Shown here: positions 47,396 through 56,842 of the stretch, piece by piece
Numbering within the stretch: the stretch's first letter is position 1
Layout: each line of letters starts with the position of its first letter
Assembly (NCBI GenBank): GCA_038373885.1
Contig: JAWZYV010011619.1
Span: 806,001-870,000 of the forward strand
Length of the DNA: 64,000 bases
From: Cheiracanthium punctorium
Lineage: Eukaryota; Arthropoda; Arachnida; Araneae; Cheiracanthiidae
Direction: 5' to 3'
The notes under the pieces: generated by a model
The model's database searches: none
Seen by the model: the letters and a program-made list of their open reading frames with translations, nothing else
What the model was told of the DNA's origin: nothing
Translations under genes and position numbers: made by a program

Positions 47396-47717
47396 CATAG
47401 TGATTGCTAGAACAAAAGAACAGAAATCAATAAAACTAACACAAAATACGGCAATTTTATATTTTTATGTACTCTATAGCTTAATAACTATCATCAAGTA
47501 TGTCGTATTAAGAATAGAGATTGCTGACTTACCATTAGTATCCAAAAAAGGCACAAAACATCTTAGTTTCTTCTACTTTTCCGTATGATTCTAATGCTTT
47601 TAACGGAGAAAAGTCCATCCTCTCTTGTGACGTCACAACACCTCCACGCGTTCAGTACCCAGGCTCGCCTTGTAATTGTCTACTCTCGCCCTCCCTTCCC
47701 GGGGGCTCCGGTCAGAG

Positions 47718-48412
47718 ACACTTCAACCAAGATTGTTCTAAAATCATTAAAGGACTTCATTCAAGATTTTGGATTACCGGATCGTTTAATTTCAGATCGA
47801 GGATCATGTTTCACCTCACACGAATTTCGAAAGTTCTGCGATGAAAATGGTATTATGCACACCTTAAATTCTACATCACATCCACAAGGGAATGGAATGT
47901 GTGAGAGAGTGAATAGAACGATTTTATCTACGATCATACCTTCTATCGAAAAGATCAATCAGAAGGATTGGGACAGCAAAATTAAGGATGTAGAAAGAAA
48001 CTTGAACAATACGGTGAATAACACTCTTGGAAAAACCCCTTTTGAAATACTTCACGGATATGTACCACGATTTAAAGATGAAATATTGAGAATATTAGCT
48101 GATGAAAATGCTCAAGTTTGGAATGACCCAGAAAAACTACAATCCAAAGCTAAAGAAAAAATTAAGATGGAACAACAGAAAATGAAAGCACATTTTGATA
48201 AAAAGAAGTCTGGCACATTACTATTTGATAAAGGAGAAATAGTTGTGGTAAGAAGAAATCCAAAAGCAACCGGTGAGCCAACAAAAACTCAACAAACGTA
48301 TCGAGGACCAATGGTTGTGACAGACGTACTACCTGGTGACACATATAGAATATCGCAGTTAGAAGGAAGCGACGGTCACCTATATGCAACAACAGCTCAC
48401 AGCTCATATTAG
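47718..48412 (+). pseudogene. pol: Integrase, C-terminal part (resumes after insertion)
   Basis: Continues the core: FIQDFGLPDRLISDRGSCF (second catalytic Asp), HTLNSTSHPQGNGMCERVNR (catalytic Glu in CERVNR), TPFEILHGYVPRF, then the C-terminal GPY/F-type module with YRGPMVVTDVLPGDTYRI. The Met at 47585 lies inside the P-like element and is not a natural start. The frame stops at 48410-48412 because of a 7-bp duplication (48393-48399 and 48400-48406). Confidence 0.95.
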
Positions 48413-48557
48413 CCAGCTAAACGCCTGGAGGAGCTGGAATGACGATTGCAGTAGCTCGAGTGCAGATTCAGATGAGGAATCCGAAAGTCAGAGGCCTAAA
48501 CGAACTGTCCGAAAACCGTTGCGTTACGGTAATGAGAGTTCAACTGAGGACAGTTGA
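48400..48557 (+). pseudogene. pol: pol C-terminal tail in a shifted frame
   Basis: Past the 7-bp duplication another frame reads WRSWNDDCSSSSADSDEESE, then QRPKRTVRKPLRYG, ending at a TGA at 48555-48557, only 18 bp before the 3' LTR. An acidic/serine stretch followed by a basic RPKR...P.RY tail is a common end of gypsy integrases without a chromodomain. It shows where the original frame ended. Confidence 0.8.
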
Positions 48558-48575
48558 AATGCCAGGATGGCCGAA

Positions 48576-48866
48576 TGTAGACACTAAACATTTCTTAATG
48601 CTAATATTTCTTTTATTATCACACATTTTTGACACGAGCACGATTAATTATATTGAGAGTGTAATACAAATTCACTGGTGGCAACGTAAAAGCGATGGTA
48701 TTTAAAAATAAGAAAATTATTAGAAAAAGAAAAGTACGTAGTGTGTTGTATAAAATTCAAGTTACGGTATATGTATGAATTAGTTCAAGTTAACGCTGTA
48801 CGTTATGTTAGAAATAAATGTTTTGTTTTGTCTTTAATACGTTTACGTTAGTGTGTTGAGCTAACA
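48576..48866 (+). repeat. 3' LTR of the gypsy element
   Basis: Copy of the 5' LTR, with two differences in 291 bp. It is followed directly by the TSD ACAT. A clear purine-rich tract before it is not visible (the preceding bases are CCAGGATGGCCGAA), which is unusual or mutated. Confidence 0.95.
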
Positions 48867-49101
48867 ACATGAAGCAAATACAGAAAAGGAAAGATAGCGT
48901 TACATGCCAATGTTCCAAAAATCGGACATCCAAGAAATCAGTTAAGGAAATTTTTTAATAGCAATTTTTTTTGCTTTATAGTCATTATGGGTGTATTCTA
49001 ATGTAATTTTGAAGAATTAATTACATCTTTTATTCCTGGATAATAGTGCGGCATTTAAAGGGTTAATTTTGAAATGTGTCAGGGACTTTTTGTACGCTCA
49101 A

Positions 49102-49730
49102 TATATATTGAAATTCTACGAGGAAAATTTTTGGACTTATGCTTTGTGATTGATTTTTGAATTGCAGCTATAAACCTAATGTAAAGTGCACAAAATAGTT
49201 ATTTTTAATGAAAAGCAAATTGAAAAAGGGCCAGTTTTAAATGAAAGTGAACCAATATGTTATAAAATATAGTGTTATCTATTGAATATATAGTTCTTTT
49301 AAATTGGTTTAAATTATAAACCAATGCATCAAAACTGATATTGAAGTCCCAATAATTTCTGTAACACCTTCAGAATAAAAAGGAAGCGTAAGGAAAAATC
49401 TCAAGAATCTATAAATTTGTAAAAATCATAAAGGAAAAACATTTTTCGATCAAAGCATTTCTAATTAAAAATGAAACAAAGATTTTATAAAGTTTCAAAA
49501 CTTACAGGCAAGGAAAAATTCTACAATATGAAATCGATAGCTGATGCAAAACAGTGAAAATAAATAGAAACAAATTCCAACAAGAAACACCTGTTTGTAA
49601 ATCTGCTTCTTAAAACGAAGGAAAAAAAAAAAAGATTTAGCGATATACGACTGCCAATAATAAAGACAATTCTTCAACAGACAAGAGCTAAATGAGCCCT
49701 CCTCATTTCAAGGCGCACCTGTAAATTTAC
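49102..49730. other. AT-rich spacer
   Basis: No gene seen. A poly(A) run lies near 49622. Confidence 0.4.
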
Positions 49731-49734
49731 AGAA

Positions 49735-49930
49735 TTTCAAGCTTGACGGGGTATTGTAATTGAACTGTCAGGAACTTGTAGATTGCCGGTGGAACAATGG
49801 AGGAAAGGATGCCGATATAACACGATATTGGATCGAAATTGTTAAATAGGAAGTGCACTCGGACAACAACATAATTATAGGGAAGAACACTAAAGGGTGA
49901 TTACGGAATTCGATTATGAGTAACTGCCAC
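49735..49930. repeat. Dispersed repeat, partner of 36010-36220
   Basis: Shares TGTAATTGAACTGTCAG, CACGATAT and GGGTGATTACGG, in the same order and orientation, with about 36010-36220. No frame or TSD is visible. It is probably an old mobile-element fragment. Confidence 0.6.
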
Positions 49931-52069
49931 GCAGCGGTTGTTTCCTGCAAGCAGAAATTGTGTTGCTTCCCAGAGATTATTGAGCGGCATTTGTTGGCAC
50001 AAGGCGTTGGTTGGATGTTTCCGACTAGGAAATGTTGTTATGCGTTCTGCCCCACCAAATCAGCAGCGGCATCGAAAATATGTCGTTTGGATTAGGTATT
50101 GAAAATTAGCCGCTGTTACTAAGTGAACAAGAATCTGGATATTTAATTAAATATTGTAAATGGTACTACGAAAAATAAGGAAGAAAGTGTGACTGTTTGG
50201 TTTAGCTAATCTCTAGAAACTACAAAACAATTATAGTTCGTATTACAATCGTTTTTCATAATTCAATATTATTTTGTTTTAGAAAAAAATTGTATATGTC
50301 TGTATTTTTTTCGCATATTTTTAAGTAGAATAAATCAGTGTTTCGATTTGTTCTATTTCTATTCAATTAAAACGATGTATATGCATGTCCGCAAATGTTT
50401 TTTTAAATTAGAAACTTAGTAATAGAGAAAGTGTAAAGTAGAATATTATTAAAAATATAACTTACATTACATTATTTACATTAATTTCCAAGTTATTATT
50501 AAATGGGTAAAATAAGGAATTATCGGTCATAACCATTGAGACATAAACTAAACAGGATTGATGGCTTGGTAATAGTCTACATTGTGAGATTTCGAACCCA
50601 CTAGGGGTGGTTAGAATTCCCAGAAAGTGGTAGAAAACCGTGCTCCGTGTAAATCATTTAACCACATTTTTGTAAACAGTAACTTTCAATTTAGAAACTA
50701 GCAAAAAAATTGATCAACGTGTATGGTTTGTTAGAAAATGCTATTTTAAAAAGTGGTAATTATGGCTCCGTACAAGTTGACTGCTACGGATATCTTTTGC
50801 CACCTTTTTGGGGATTTTAGCCATGCCCAGACGGCTCGATAAATCAGACCAAGACAGCATTTCAGCTTGGAATATATATAAATGGTCATAAAATGCAGCA
50901 TAAAAGCTTGGATTGAGGTAAGGCACAAGAAATACATTAAAGCTCTGTATCTAAGGATACAAATACAAACTACTTTCAAATATTTATTTGAATATTGTGA
51001 ACAATTTTCATTTGATGGGTTATATAGAATTTCCTCAGTAAATAATTATCTAAAAATTGATATAATTTATTTTAAATACGCACTTTAAATTGTTACATAT
51101 TAAAAATGCATCATAATCTATGCGTCAACCTCATTTGTCTTTCTAGTTTCATTAAGTTGGAAAGTGTGTCGTAATCCATGCATCGACACTGTTTGATTTC
51201 TTGTTTCATTACTTTGAAGTAAAGTTTTTGTTAAGAATCGAATTGTTTCAGAATGTTTTTTGATAGTAAAAATATGCTTCGGCTAATCATAATCCATGTT
51301 TCAGCACTATTTGAAAAGTGACATAAAACAACATCGTTCGTAGTTTATAAGGTTTAAATAAAATGAACTCTGACGTGTATGTCTATGGGAAAGTAATGTC
51401 TTTTTTTTCATAAAATTTAAACAAATAAATTTTCAACAAGAATCATATTAAAAAAAAACAAAAAACTGTGCATAAGTATGAAACTCTTATTTGATAATTT
51501 TTAAAGCCAGAATTTTATAAATTTTCTTTCCAGAAAAATGGCTACCCTCCCCTTTTTTCAGATCTACCTTCCTTGGATGATTATATTTAAAAGGGTTCTG
51601 AAATCGATTTTTAGGGATTCATGAGTGTTGTATTTGGCAGCAAGAATTTTGAGGATATCTCTCTTCTTCTTTTTGAGATCAAGCAGAATATGTGAAAAGG
51701 ACTTTTCGTCCCCCCCATCCCCCTATAAATTACGAATTTAGGAAAATGCTCTCCAATTTAGCATCTATGCTAATACATCACGCGCGTGCGAAATTTCATG
51801 TTATTAGCTTCAACAGTTTTGGCTAGGCAAACTATTTCCATGCAAAAAAGGGACATAACTTTACCTTAGACCTAATAGTATTAATTATAATGTGTGAAAA
51901 ATATCGTCACCAATATTTTTGCCTAAGACTATAAATTTTGAAATTTAAAATAGCAAAAAATCACATTAAAAACAATTTTTAATTACCTACACGAATTCAG
52001 CAAAAAGAGAACTTGCTTTAGAATAAAATCCTCAAACTGTAGAAACTTTCGTTGAAGATTAAAATTTGA
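49931..52069. other. AT-rich sequence, no gene recognised
   Basis: Overlapping short frames near 50741-51088 have no recognisable domain. Around 50600-50640 a TTTCGAACCCAC stretch looks like an inverted B box but lacks an A box at the right distance. Confidence 0.4.
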
Positions 52070-54800
52070 TCACCATTCCTATGACATTTCTTGGCAAGCC
52101 GTCATTACTGCAGTATTAATCAGTAATTGTCTCGCAAGCTACGGCACACTGGGCAGGAAATCTCAGACCCAAGGGAGTTCTGTAAGCGGAGAATGCTTAT
52201 TTATTACTGTGGATCTTATTATGATTGGGAACCCAGCACAATGAATAGCTGAAGGTAATTACTTTTACGGTGATACAGAATTATGATTTGCATGGAGAAA
52301 AGCAATAAGGAGAATGCTTGGATGTTAGATTCTTTGAAAAGCTCTGCCTCGAGGGTATGTATAAATGAAGAACTGCAAATATTTTTCTGCCGTGAATCTG
52401 AGTAGATGAAGCTGCGTAATTATTTTGCAGCTAATCGTTCGGATGTTAATGGTTACACAAGTTGCGAGTTAGGATTCATAAATTGTAATATTTAGTACAT
52501 ATTGTAGCATTATGTATATGAAAGAATATTTTGTATTGAATTGTTAAGAATGGAGTACGAAATTATTGTTATTGAATTGATAAATAGGGGGTATTTTTCT
52601 AAAGAGGGAAATACCAATACAGAATTGCAAGAAAATCATTTCTATTTCCCCCATTACAATACAGGTATAATCAACAGGAATTATTATTTTATGCTAAAGA
52701 ATAAAGATATTTCAATTATTTAAATTAGTATGAAACAGTGAAAAATTGTATCTTTAGATATTTCGTACAAATTAAACCTTTTCAAATTCATTTCCGTTTT
52801 AAATAATGACATACACACTTCAAAGAGAAACAGAAAACTAATAAAAAGAGAATTACATTAAGAATGCAGATGTTTATTTATCATATCTTTAATTAACATT
52901 TGAAAAAATAAAGCTTTTACAGTCGCCTTAAGTTCGTAACCACAAAAATTATGTTCCAAGCATTTATTAGAATGAATTGCTCAACAAAGTAGCGCTTTCC
53001 TACGACTTAAAATCGAGCCCTTAAAGCCCTTAGCATTTCTAGTTCCAGTAAAATTAATTCAAAATTAAAGTTTATGCAACATTATTATGATGCATACTTG
53101 AAAAGGAATATTATTACAAAATTAATTAGAAATAGATTTTAAAAGCTATGGCGACACTGACTCGAGTCAATGACACAAAGGGAAGATATTTATACATTGT
53201 AATGGGCATCATTACAATTGCTCTCCTGCGAATTGAATAAATATAATTACTTTTATTATGATACTCATTTATGATATGCATCAAGAAAGTAATAAATACA
53301 ATTTTGCTTGAAGATTGCATGAAGGTCTCTGCCATAAGGATATGTATGAACGAATTAAGGAAATATATGATTAAAGAATTACAAATATATTTCACAGTTC
53401 CTGTAAAGCTAAAAACTAATTCTTTTGCAATAATATTAATCTGGGGAATATTATTAACCAATGAAATTTCTAGGAACTCGTTTTATATCCGATTACTATA
53501 AACTAAATTTCAGAAAAATCATTCCCGTATGTTACATTCCATAACATTGTTAGAAATCAAGCCTGTAAATGCCAATTGGGATGGGATAATTTGATTTATT
53601 TAAATTATAATATTTTCAAAGATATAAAAATCCACACTTATATGCTTTTGTTATCTATATTTTGTAAATTGAAATTAATGATAATATATTGATTTTCTTC
53701 TGAAAAATACTTCACTGAATACCCGACAGGTAGTGAAGAGGTATAACATATTTTTAATATTACACGCAAATTAAATATCAAGAAAATATTAAATACTCTT
53801 ATACTATCCCTTTGAGGCACAACCCTTTCCCAATGCTGAAAAAAGGGCAGTCGTTGCCATCGCTCAACTTAACTACCAGCAAGATGGCGGACGATCGGAA
53901 CGTTCATCCCGTGTCACAGATCTAGAGACCCTTTTTTGAGGACAGCTGGATGTGCGCTGGCAATGGCTGCCCTTTTTTCAGCATTGGGCAATCTATCCGG
54001 ATGTTCCCGCATTCTTCCATTTTTCAGCAGATGTCAGAGCTGTTCAAAATAATCGTGACCATTTTTTTACGGGAAATGACGTGCAAAAAAAGTAAAGGAT
54101 TCTCGTGGAGCTCTGTCACCCGCAACTATTTTTATAGAAACGAAATCTATTCTTCGTGACTGGTGACTGTCAAAACGTCAGAGTTTGGTGATCCCAGAGC
54201 GGGACCACTGAGCCTTAAAGGGTTATTTCAGCGTTGAAAAAGTATTTACGATTTAGACATTTGCCGAGTAAGTTTACCTTAAGATTGCCAATTAACAACA
54301 TCACCAAGTATGCTAAAGTTAATTTTTAATAATATCTTTAAAAAGATTGGAGTCTCTAAATTCTAAAATAATTTTGAATTAAGAATCACAATAAGATTTT
54401 AGAAAAGATATTCTAAAATATATAATCTACTCACCAAACCAGAATTTGTCAATTATTAAAATGCAGTAGTGGAATCCCAAAGTCTGCAGTCCTTTGTTCC
54501 AGATTAAAATTTGAGCAACATTCTTATGACGTTTGCTGGCAGGTCATCATTATTATAAAATTAATCAGCAATAGGCTAGAAAGTTATGGCAGTGCTGGCT
54601 CTGAAATCTCAGACCCAAGGGAGTTCTGTAAGCAGAGAATACTTATTTATTGTAGCGAATCTTATTATGATTGTACTCCAGTGTAGTGAATAGCTGAAAG
54701 TAATTACTTTTACGGTGATATAGAATTATGATTTGCATGGAGAAAGTAATAAGGACAATGCTAGATGTAGAAAAGTTTTGCCTTGAAGGCATGTTAATCA
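52070..54800. repeat. Three diverged copies of an approximately 280-bp repeat
   Basis: Copies at about 52070-52370, 53060-53340 and 54505-54790, all in the same orientation. Copies 1 and 3 share TCTCAGACCCAAGGGAGTTC, TAATTACTTTTACGGTGAT and AGAATTATGATTTGCATGGA. Copy 2 is far more diverged (TATGATACTCATTTATGATA, TTGCTTGAAGATTGCATGAA). The piggyBac-type MITE at 53808 sits between copies 2 and 3. The minus-strand frames over these copies are not conserved between them, so they are not coding. Confidence 0.65.
53808..54222. mobile_element. piggyBac-type MITE, copy 2 (415 bp)
   Basis: Homologous end to end with 11074-11480. It starts CCCTTTGAGGCACAACCC and ends GCCTTAAAGGG. The flanks are CTAT and TTAT, possibly a drifted TTAA. 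The internal inverted pair CCCAATGCTGAAAAAAGGGC and GCCCTTTTTTCAGCATTGGG is perfect here (20 of 20), so this copy keeps the stem better than copy 1. The 69-residue frame inside it is not a gene. Confidence 0.82.
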
Positions 54801-55615
54801 GGAAATGCAAATAATTTTCGCAATGTGAACCCGAGTAGCTAAGGTTGATAATTATTTTGTGATGATATTGATTACACCAACTGAAGCAGTAGAATATGAG
54901 TAAAGAATAATAATAGCAATTAATAGGGGTTGGCTGTATAATAAAGGAAGGTGTTTGTAAATAGATGGCAAGAACATTGTTAAAATTTTGGTTCGTGCAA
55001 AATGTTTCCAACTGTCGATAGAAACCGTAGAAATGGCACCGCACTCAAACTTGCGCACGTTGGTTTGCTGAAAGATGTGCATGTGTATATATCATTATTA
55101 CTACTGCATATTTTCTGTAATCTTTGATGCAACTGGTTCTTTGAATTTTCACTGTTCATAGTCATACTAAAAAAATTGAAATGTACGTGCCCTGAAATGC
55201 CAATAGAAATGCAGAAGTTGAACTTTAAAGCGATTTTTATTTTTGGGTTATTTGTACAAGTTTTAAGGAAGAGTTTTTTCTAAAATCATTCGGCTATGAT
55301 GTAACGCACGGCCTCAAGTACAGGAGGAATTTAAGAGCCAAAAGGTTTATTTTTAAATAAAAGTAAATTTACGCATAACTTAATAAATATAAATTTGAAA
55401 AATAAATGCCTCCATATACAAATTGAACAAGTCAATTAGCCAAAACATTAACAGAAATCATTACTTCTATTACACATTCTACTATTACAAATTGGCCGTG
55501 GTTCGTCAGAACTTGGACTTAAAGATATCAAAAGAACTTATATTTTGTAGAATATTTCCAGAAAACTATCCATACTCCATAACCACGATTGCAGCCTCCC
55601 AATCGCACCGACCAA
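54801..55615. other. AT-rich spacer
   Basis: No supported gene. Confidence 0.4.
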
Positions 55616-55838
55616 CCATAGCTGAGTGGACAAGCCACTGAACATGGTAGACAGCTGAAGTGCTGAGGCCCCTTTTTCGGTCCCAGCAGCGCGATTCTCG
55701 ATTTAACTGCCTGGAGTTTTGGACGTTTCCTCCAGATGTCACGTGAATACGCATTAGAACCTCTTAAAAAGTCCCCCGAAAGGCATCCCCCCCAGTCAGA
55801 TGCCCTTTGTGTAGGCTTGTCATAACAAACAAACAACC
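55616..55838 (+). mobile_element. SINE, diverged member of the core family
   Basis: The head has CCATAGCTGAGTGGACAAG (A-box-like). The core reads CTGGAGTTTTGGACGTTTCC and GTGAATACGCATTAGAACC, aligning with GGAGTTTTCCGTGG and GTAAATACG of the two complete SINEs. It ends in (CAAA)n. The B box is mutated (CGATTCTCGATT). The minus-strand 121-residue frame at 55528-55893 lies across it and is not a gene. Confidence 0.7.
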
Positions 55839-56489
55839 CAATCTCACTCAAGACAAGTTTATAATGGAGCACATCGGAATGGGGGAGTGACAAAATCTAA
55901 GAATGCCAGTTCGAAAGAGATCTTGGTTTGGTCAAAACGTATACCTTTCCGTTGGCAATACGGCGGCCTGCGTGTGCCTGGGGAACCAGCAAAAGGTAAT
56001 CCTTCATTCGGATCGTTGGGAACCAACCAGCTTATCTGATGGTAAATTTCTGTAAGTTTTCTGTTGTAGGTACAAAGACTGCAAATTTTCTCAAGCGTAC
56101 CCTTATGAGACGAGGTAGAACGAGCTGAGTTTGCATGTTCTAACTTATCTAACCATATGAACTTACATTCAGAGTAGTGGAATTTCCATGCTCAGATTCA
56201 ATTAAAGCTGCATCTTTTAAAAATTTCGAAGTTGACATAATAATGCAGTTATATATCAAAATTCTACTTACAGAATAAATAAATAATATGAATTTCTTTG
56301 ACACACAGTAATCACAACGATTCTTCCTGTGCTTTCTTATTCTGGGTTCATTTAAAAAATGCACTGACAAAGAAAACGATAATCTATTTACCCTTAAGGG
56401 TGAAATACAGGAAAGTGAAGGGGTCAAACTTTCAAAATTATTAAGGACATGGACACCGCAGCCACATACGTACGAATAAATGGGTAGAA

Positions 56490-56690
56490 TATAGGTTCCT
56501 TGGACGTCCATTAACATTCACAGAACGTTCAATAATGCTGTCTGAATGTCCTCAGACAGCACGCATAGGTTCTCTGAACGTATATTAACGTTCAGAGGAC
56601 GTTTTCTGAACGATTATAGACGTTCAGAGAACCTGTTTGTGCTGAGTGGATCTATTATCGTTCAGAGAACATTTTGTACTACCTGGTTTG
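56490..56690. repeat. Hairpin cluster built on ACGTTCAGAGAAC
   Basis: At least four copies, on both strands, of ACGTTCAGAG or its inverse CTCTGAACGT. AGGTTCTCTGAACGT (56567-56581) and ACGTTCAGAGAACCT (56620-56634) are a perfect 15-bp inverted pair, and GCTGTCTGA...TCAGACAGC (56537-56560) is a perfect 9-bp stem. It looks like a compact MITE or the end of a larger DNA transposon. No TSD is assigned. Confidence 0.65.
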
Positions 56691-56842
56691 TGCTTAGTTG
56701 CCCGAGCAAGCTTGACTGTCATCATATCTATCCAGCACTCAAAGGTTAAAATGAGAGTCTACCATGCCAATCCTCTGATCGAACCCTGGATCAGTGAAAT
56801 AGCCGGACAATGCGGTGCGCCTAAAACCACTGAGCCAAAGTT
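56680..56842 (-). mobile_element. tRNA-like SINE head
   Basis: On the minus strand TTTGGCTCAGTGG (A box) is followed about 50 bases later by CCAGGGTTCGATC (B box), the spacing of a pol III promoter. The stems expected of a real tRNA do not close, so this is a SINE or tRNA pseudogene. The far end is uncertain. Confidence 0.65.

Larger units (their letters stand above)
45573..47710 (-). mobile_element. P-like (THAP) DNA transposon, 2138 bp, inside the integrase
   Basis: A 7-bp duplication GTCAGAG (45566-45572, 47711-47717) joins the two integrase halves in frame when one copy and the element are set aside. The eighth base differs, so an original 8-bp TSD as in P elements is possible. The ends CGGGGTCGCC and inverted CGGAGCCCCC are imperfect. 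Further in, CTGGGTACTG and GTGACGTCACAA followed by GGATGG are inverted at both ends. The only recognisable gene is a THAP domain on the minus strand. No RNase H-like transposase core is seen, so it is non-autonomous. Confidence 0.87.
41229..48866 (+). mobile_element. Ty3/gypsy LTR retrotransposon, complete but broken
   Basis: Two 291-bp LTRs (41229-41519, 48576-48866) flanked by a 4-bp TSD, ACAT (41225-41228, 48867-48870). Domain order is gag, CCHC knuckles, protease, reverse transcriptase, RNase H, integrase, the order that defines Ty3/gypsy. No envelope gene is present. Excluding the P-like insertion it is about 5.5 kb. The coding region has frameshifts near 42189, 44531 and 48400, and in-frame stops at 42684, 43512, 44022 and 45200, with a further one at 44520. 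It cannot make its own proteins. Confidence 0.96.
39643..49062 (+). mobile_element. piggyBac-like element inserted at TTAA, split by a gypsy element
   Basis: TTAA lies at 39639-39642 and at 49063-49066. The element starts CCTTTTACATGCC and ends GGCATTTAAAGGG, so the 13-bp ends match inverted at 11 of 13 places. Subterminal copies of TTACATGCCAATGTTCC occur near both ends (39647 and 48901). TTAA-specific insertion with CC...GG ends is diagnostic of piggyBac. Leaving out the gypsy insertion it is about 1.8 kb, short of the 2.3-2.5 kb usual for an autonomous copy. Confidence 0.9.
39042..49101 (+). mobile_element. Outermost nest element: deleted mariner-like, split by piggyBac
   Basis: The left end (after TA at 39040-39041) reads CAGGGTGTACAAAAAGTCCC and continues TGACACATTTCAAAAT. 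The same sequence inverted, ending GTCAGGGACTTTTTGTACG, is not found near 39.6 kb but at 49063-49101, beyond the gypsy region. The inner part of the right TIR is at about 39525-39642 (TTGGTTCAAACCGCAATCTC). The two parts meet exactly at a duplicated TTAA. Without the insertion the mariner is about 640 bp with TIRs of about 150 bp. Confidence 0.9.

Noticed and set aside
41229..48866. Endogenous retrovirus with envelope
   Set aside because: After integrase only a short acidic/basic tail remains before the LTR; there is no room for or trace of an env gene, so it is a plain Ty3/gypsy retrotransposon.
50570..50660. SINE from an inverted B-box-like TTTCGAACCCAC
   Set aside because: No A box at the expected distance and no family core or TSD.
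54643..55044. 133-residue minus-strand open frame
   Set aside because: It overlaps one copy of a three-copy repeat, and the frame is not conserved in the other copies.
55528..55893. 121-residue minus-strand open frame
   Set aside because: It crosses a recognisable SINE core and tail in antisense; no protein domain is seen.
56149..56517. 122-residue minus-strand open frame
   Set aside because: Leu/Ser/Phe-rich AT-driven translation with no motif; it ends next to the hairpin cluster. It could be chance; nothing supports a gene.
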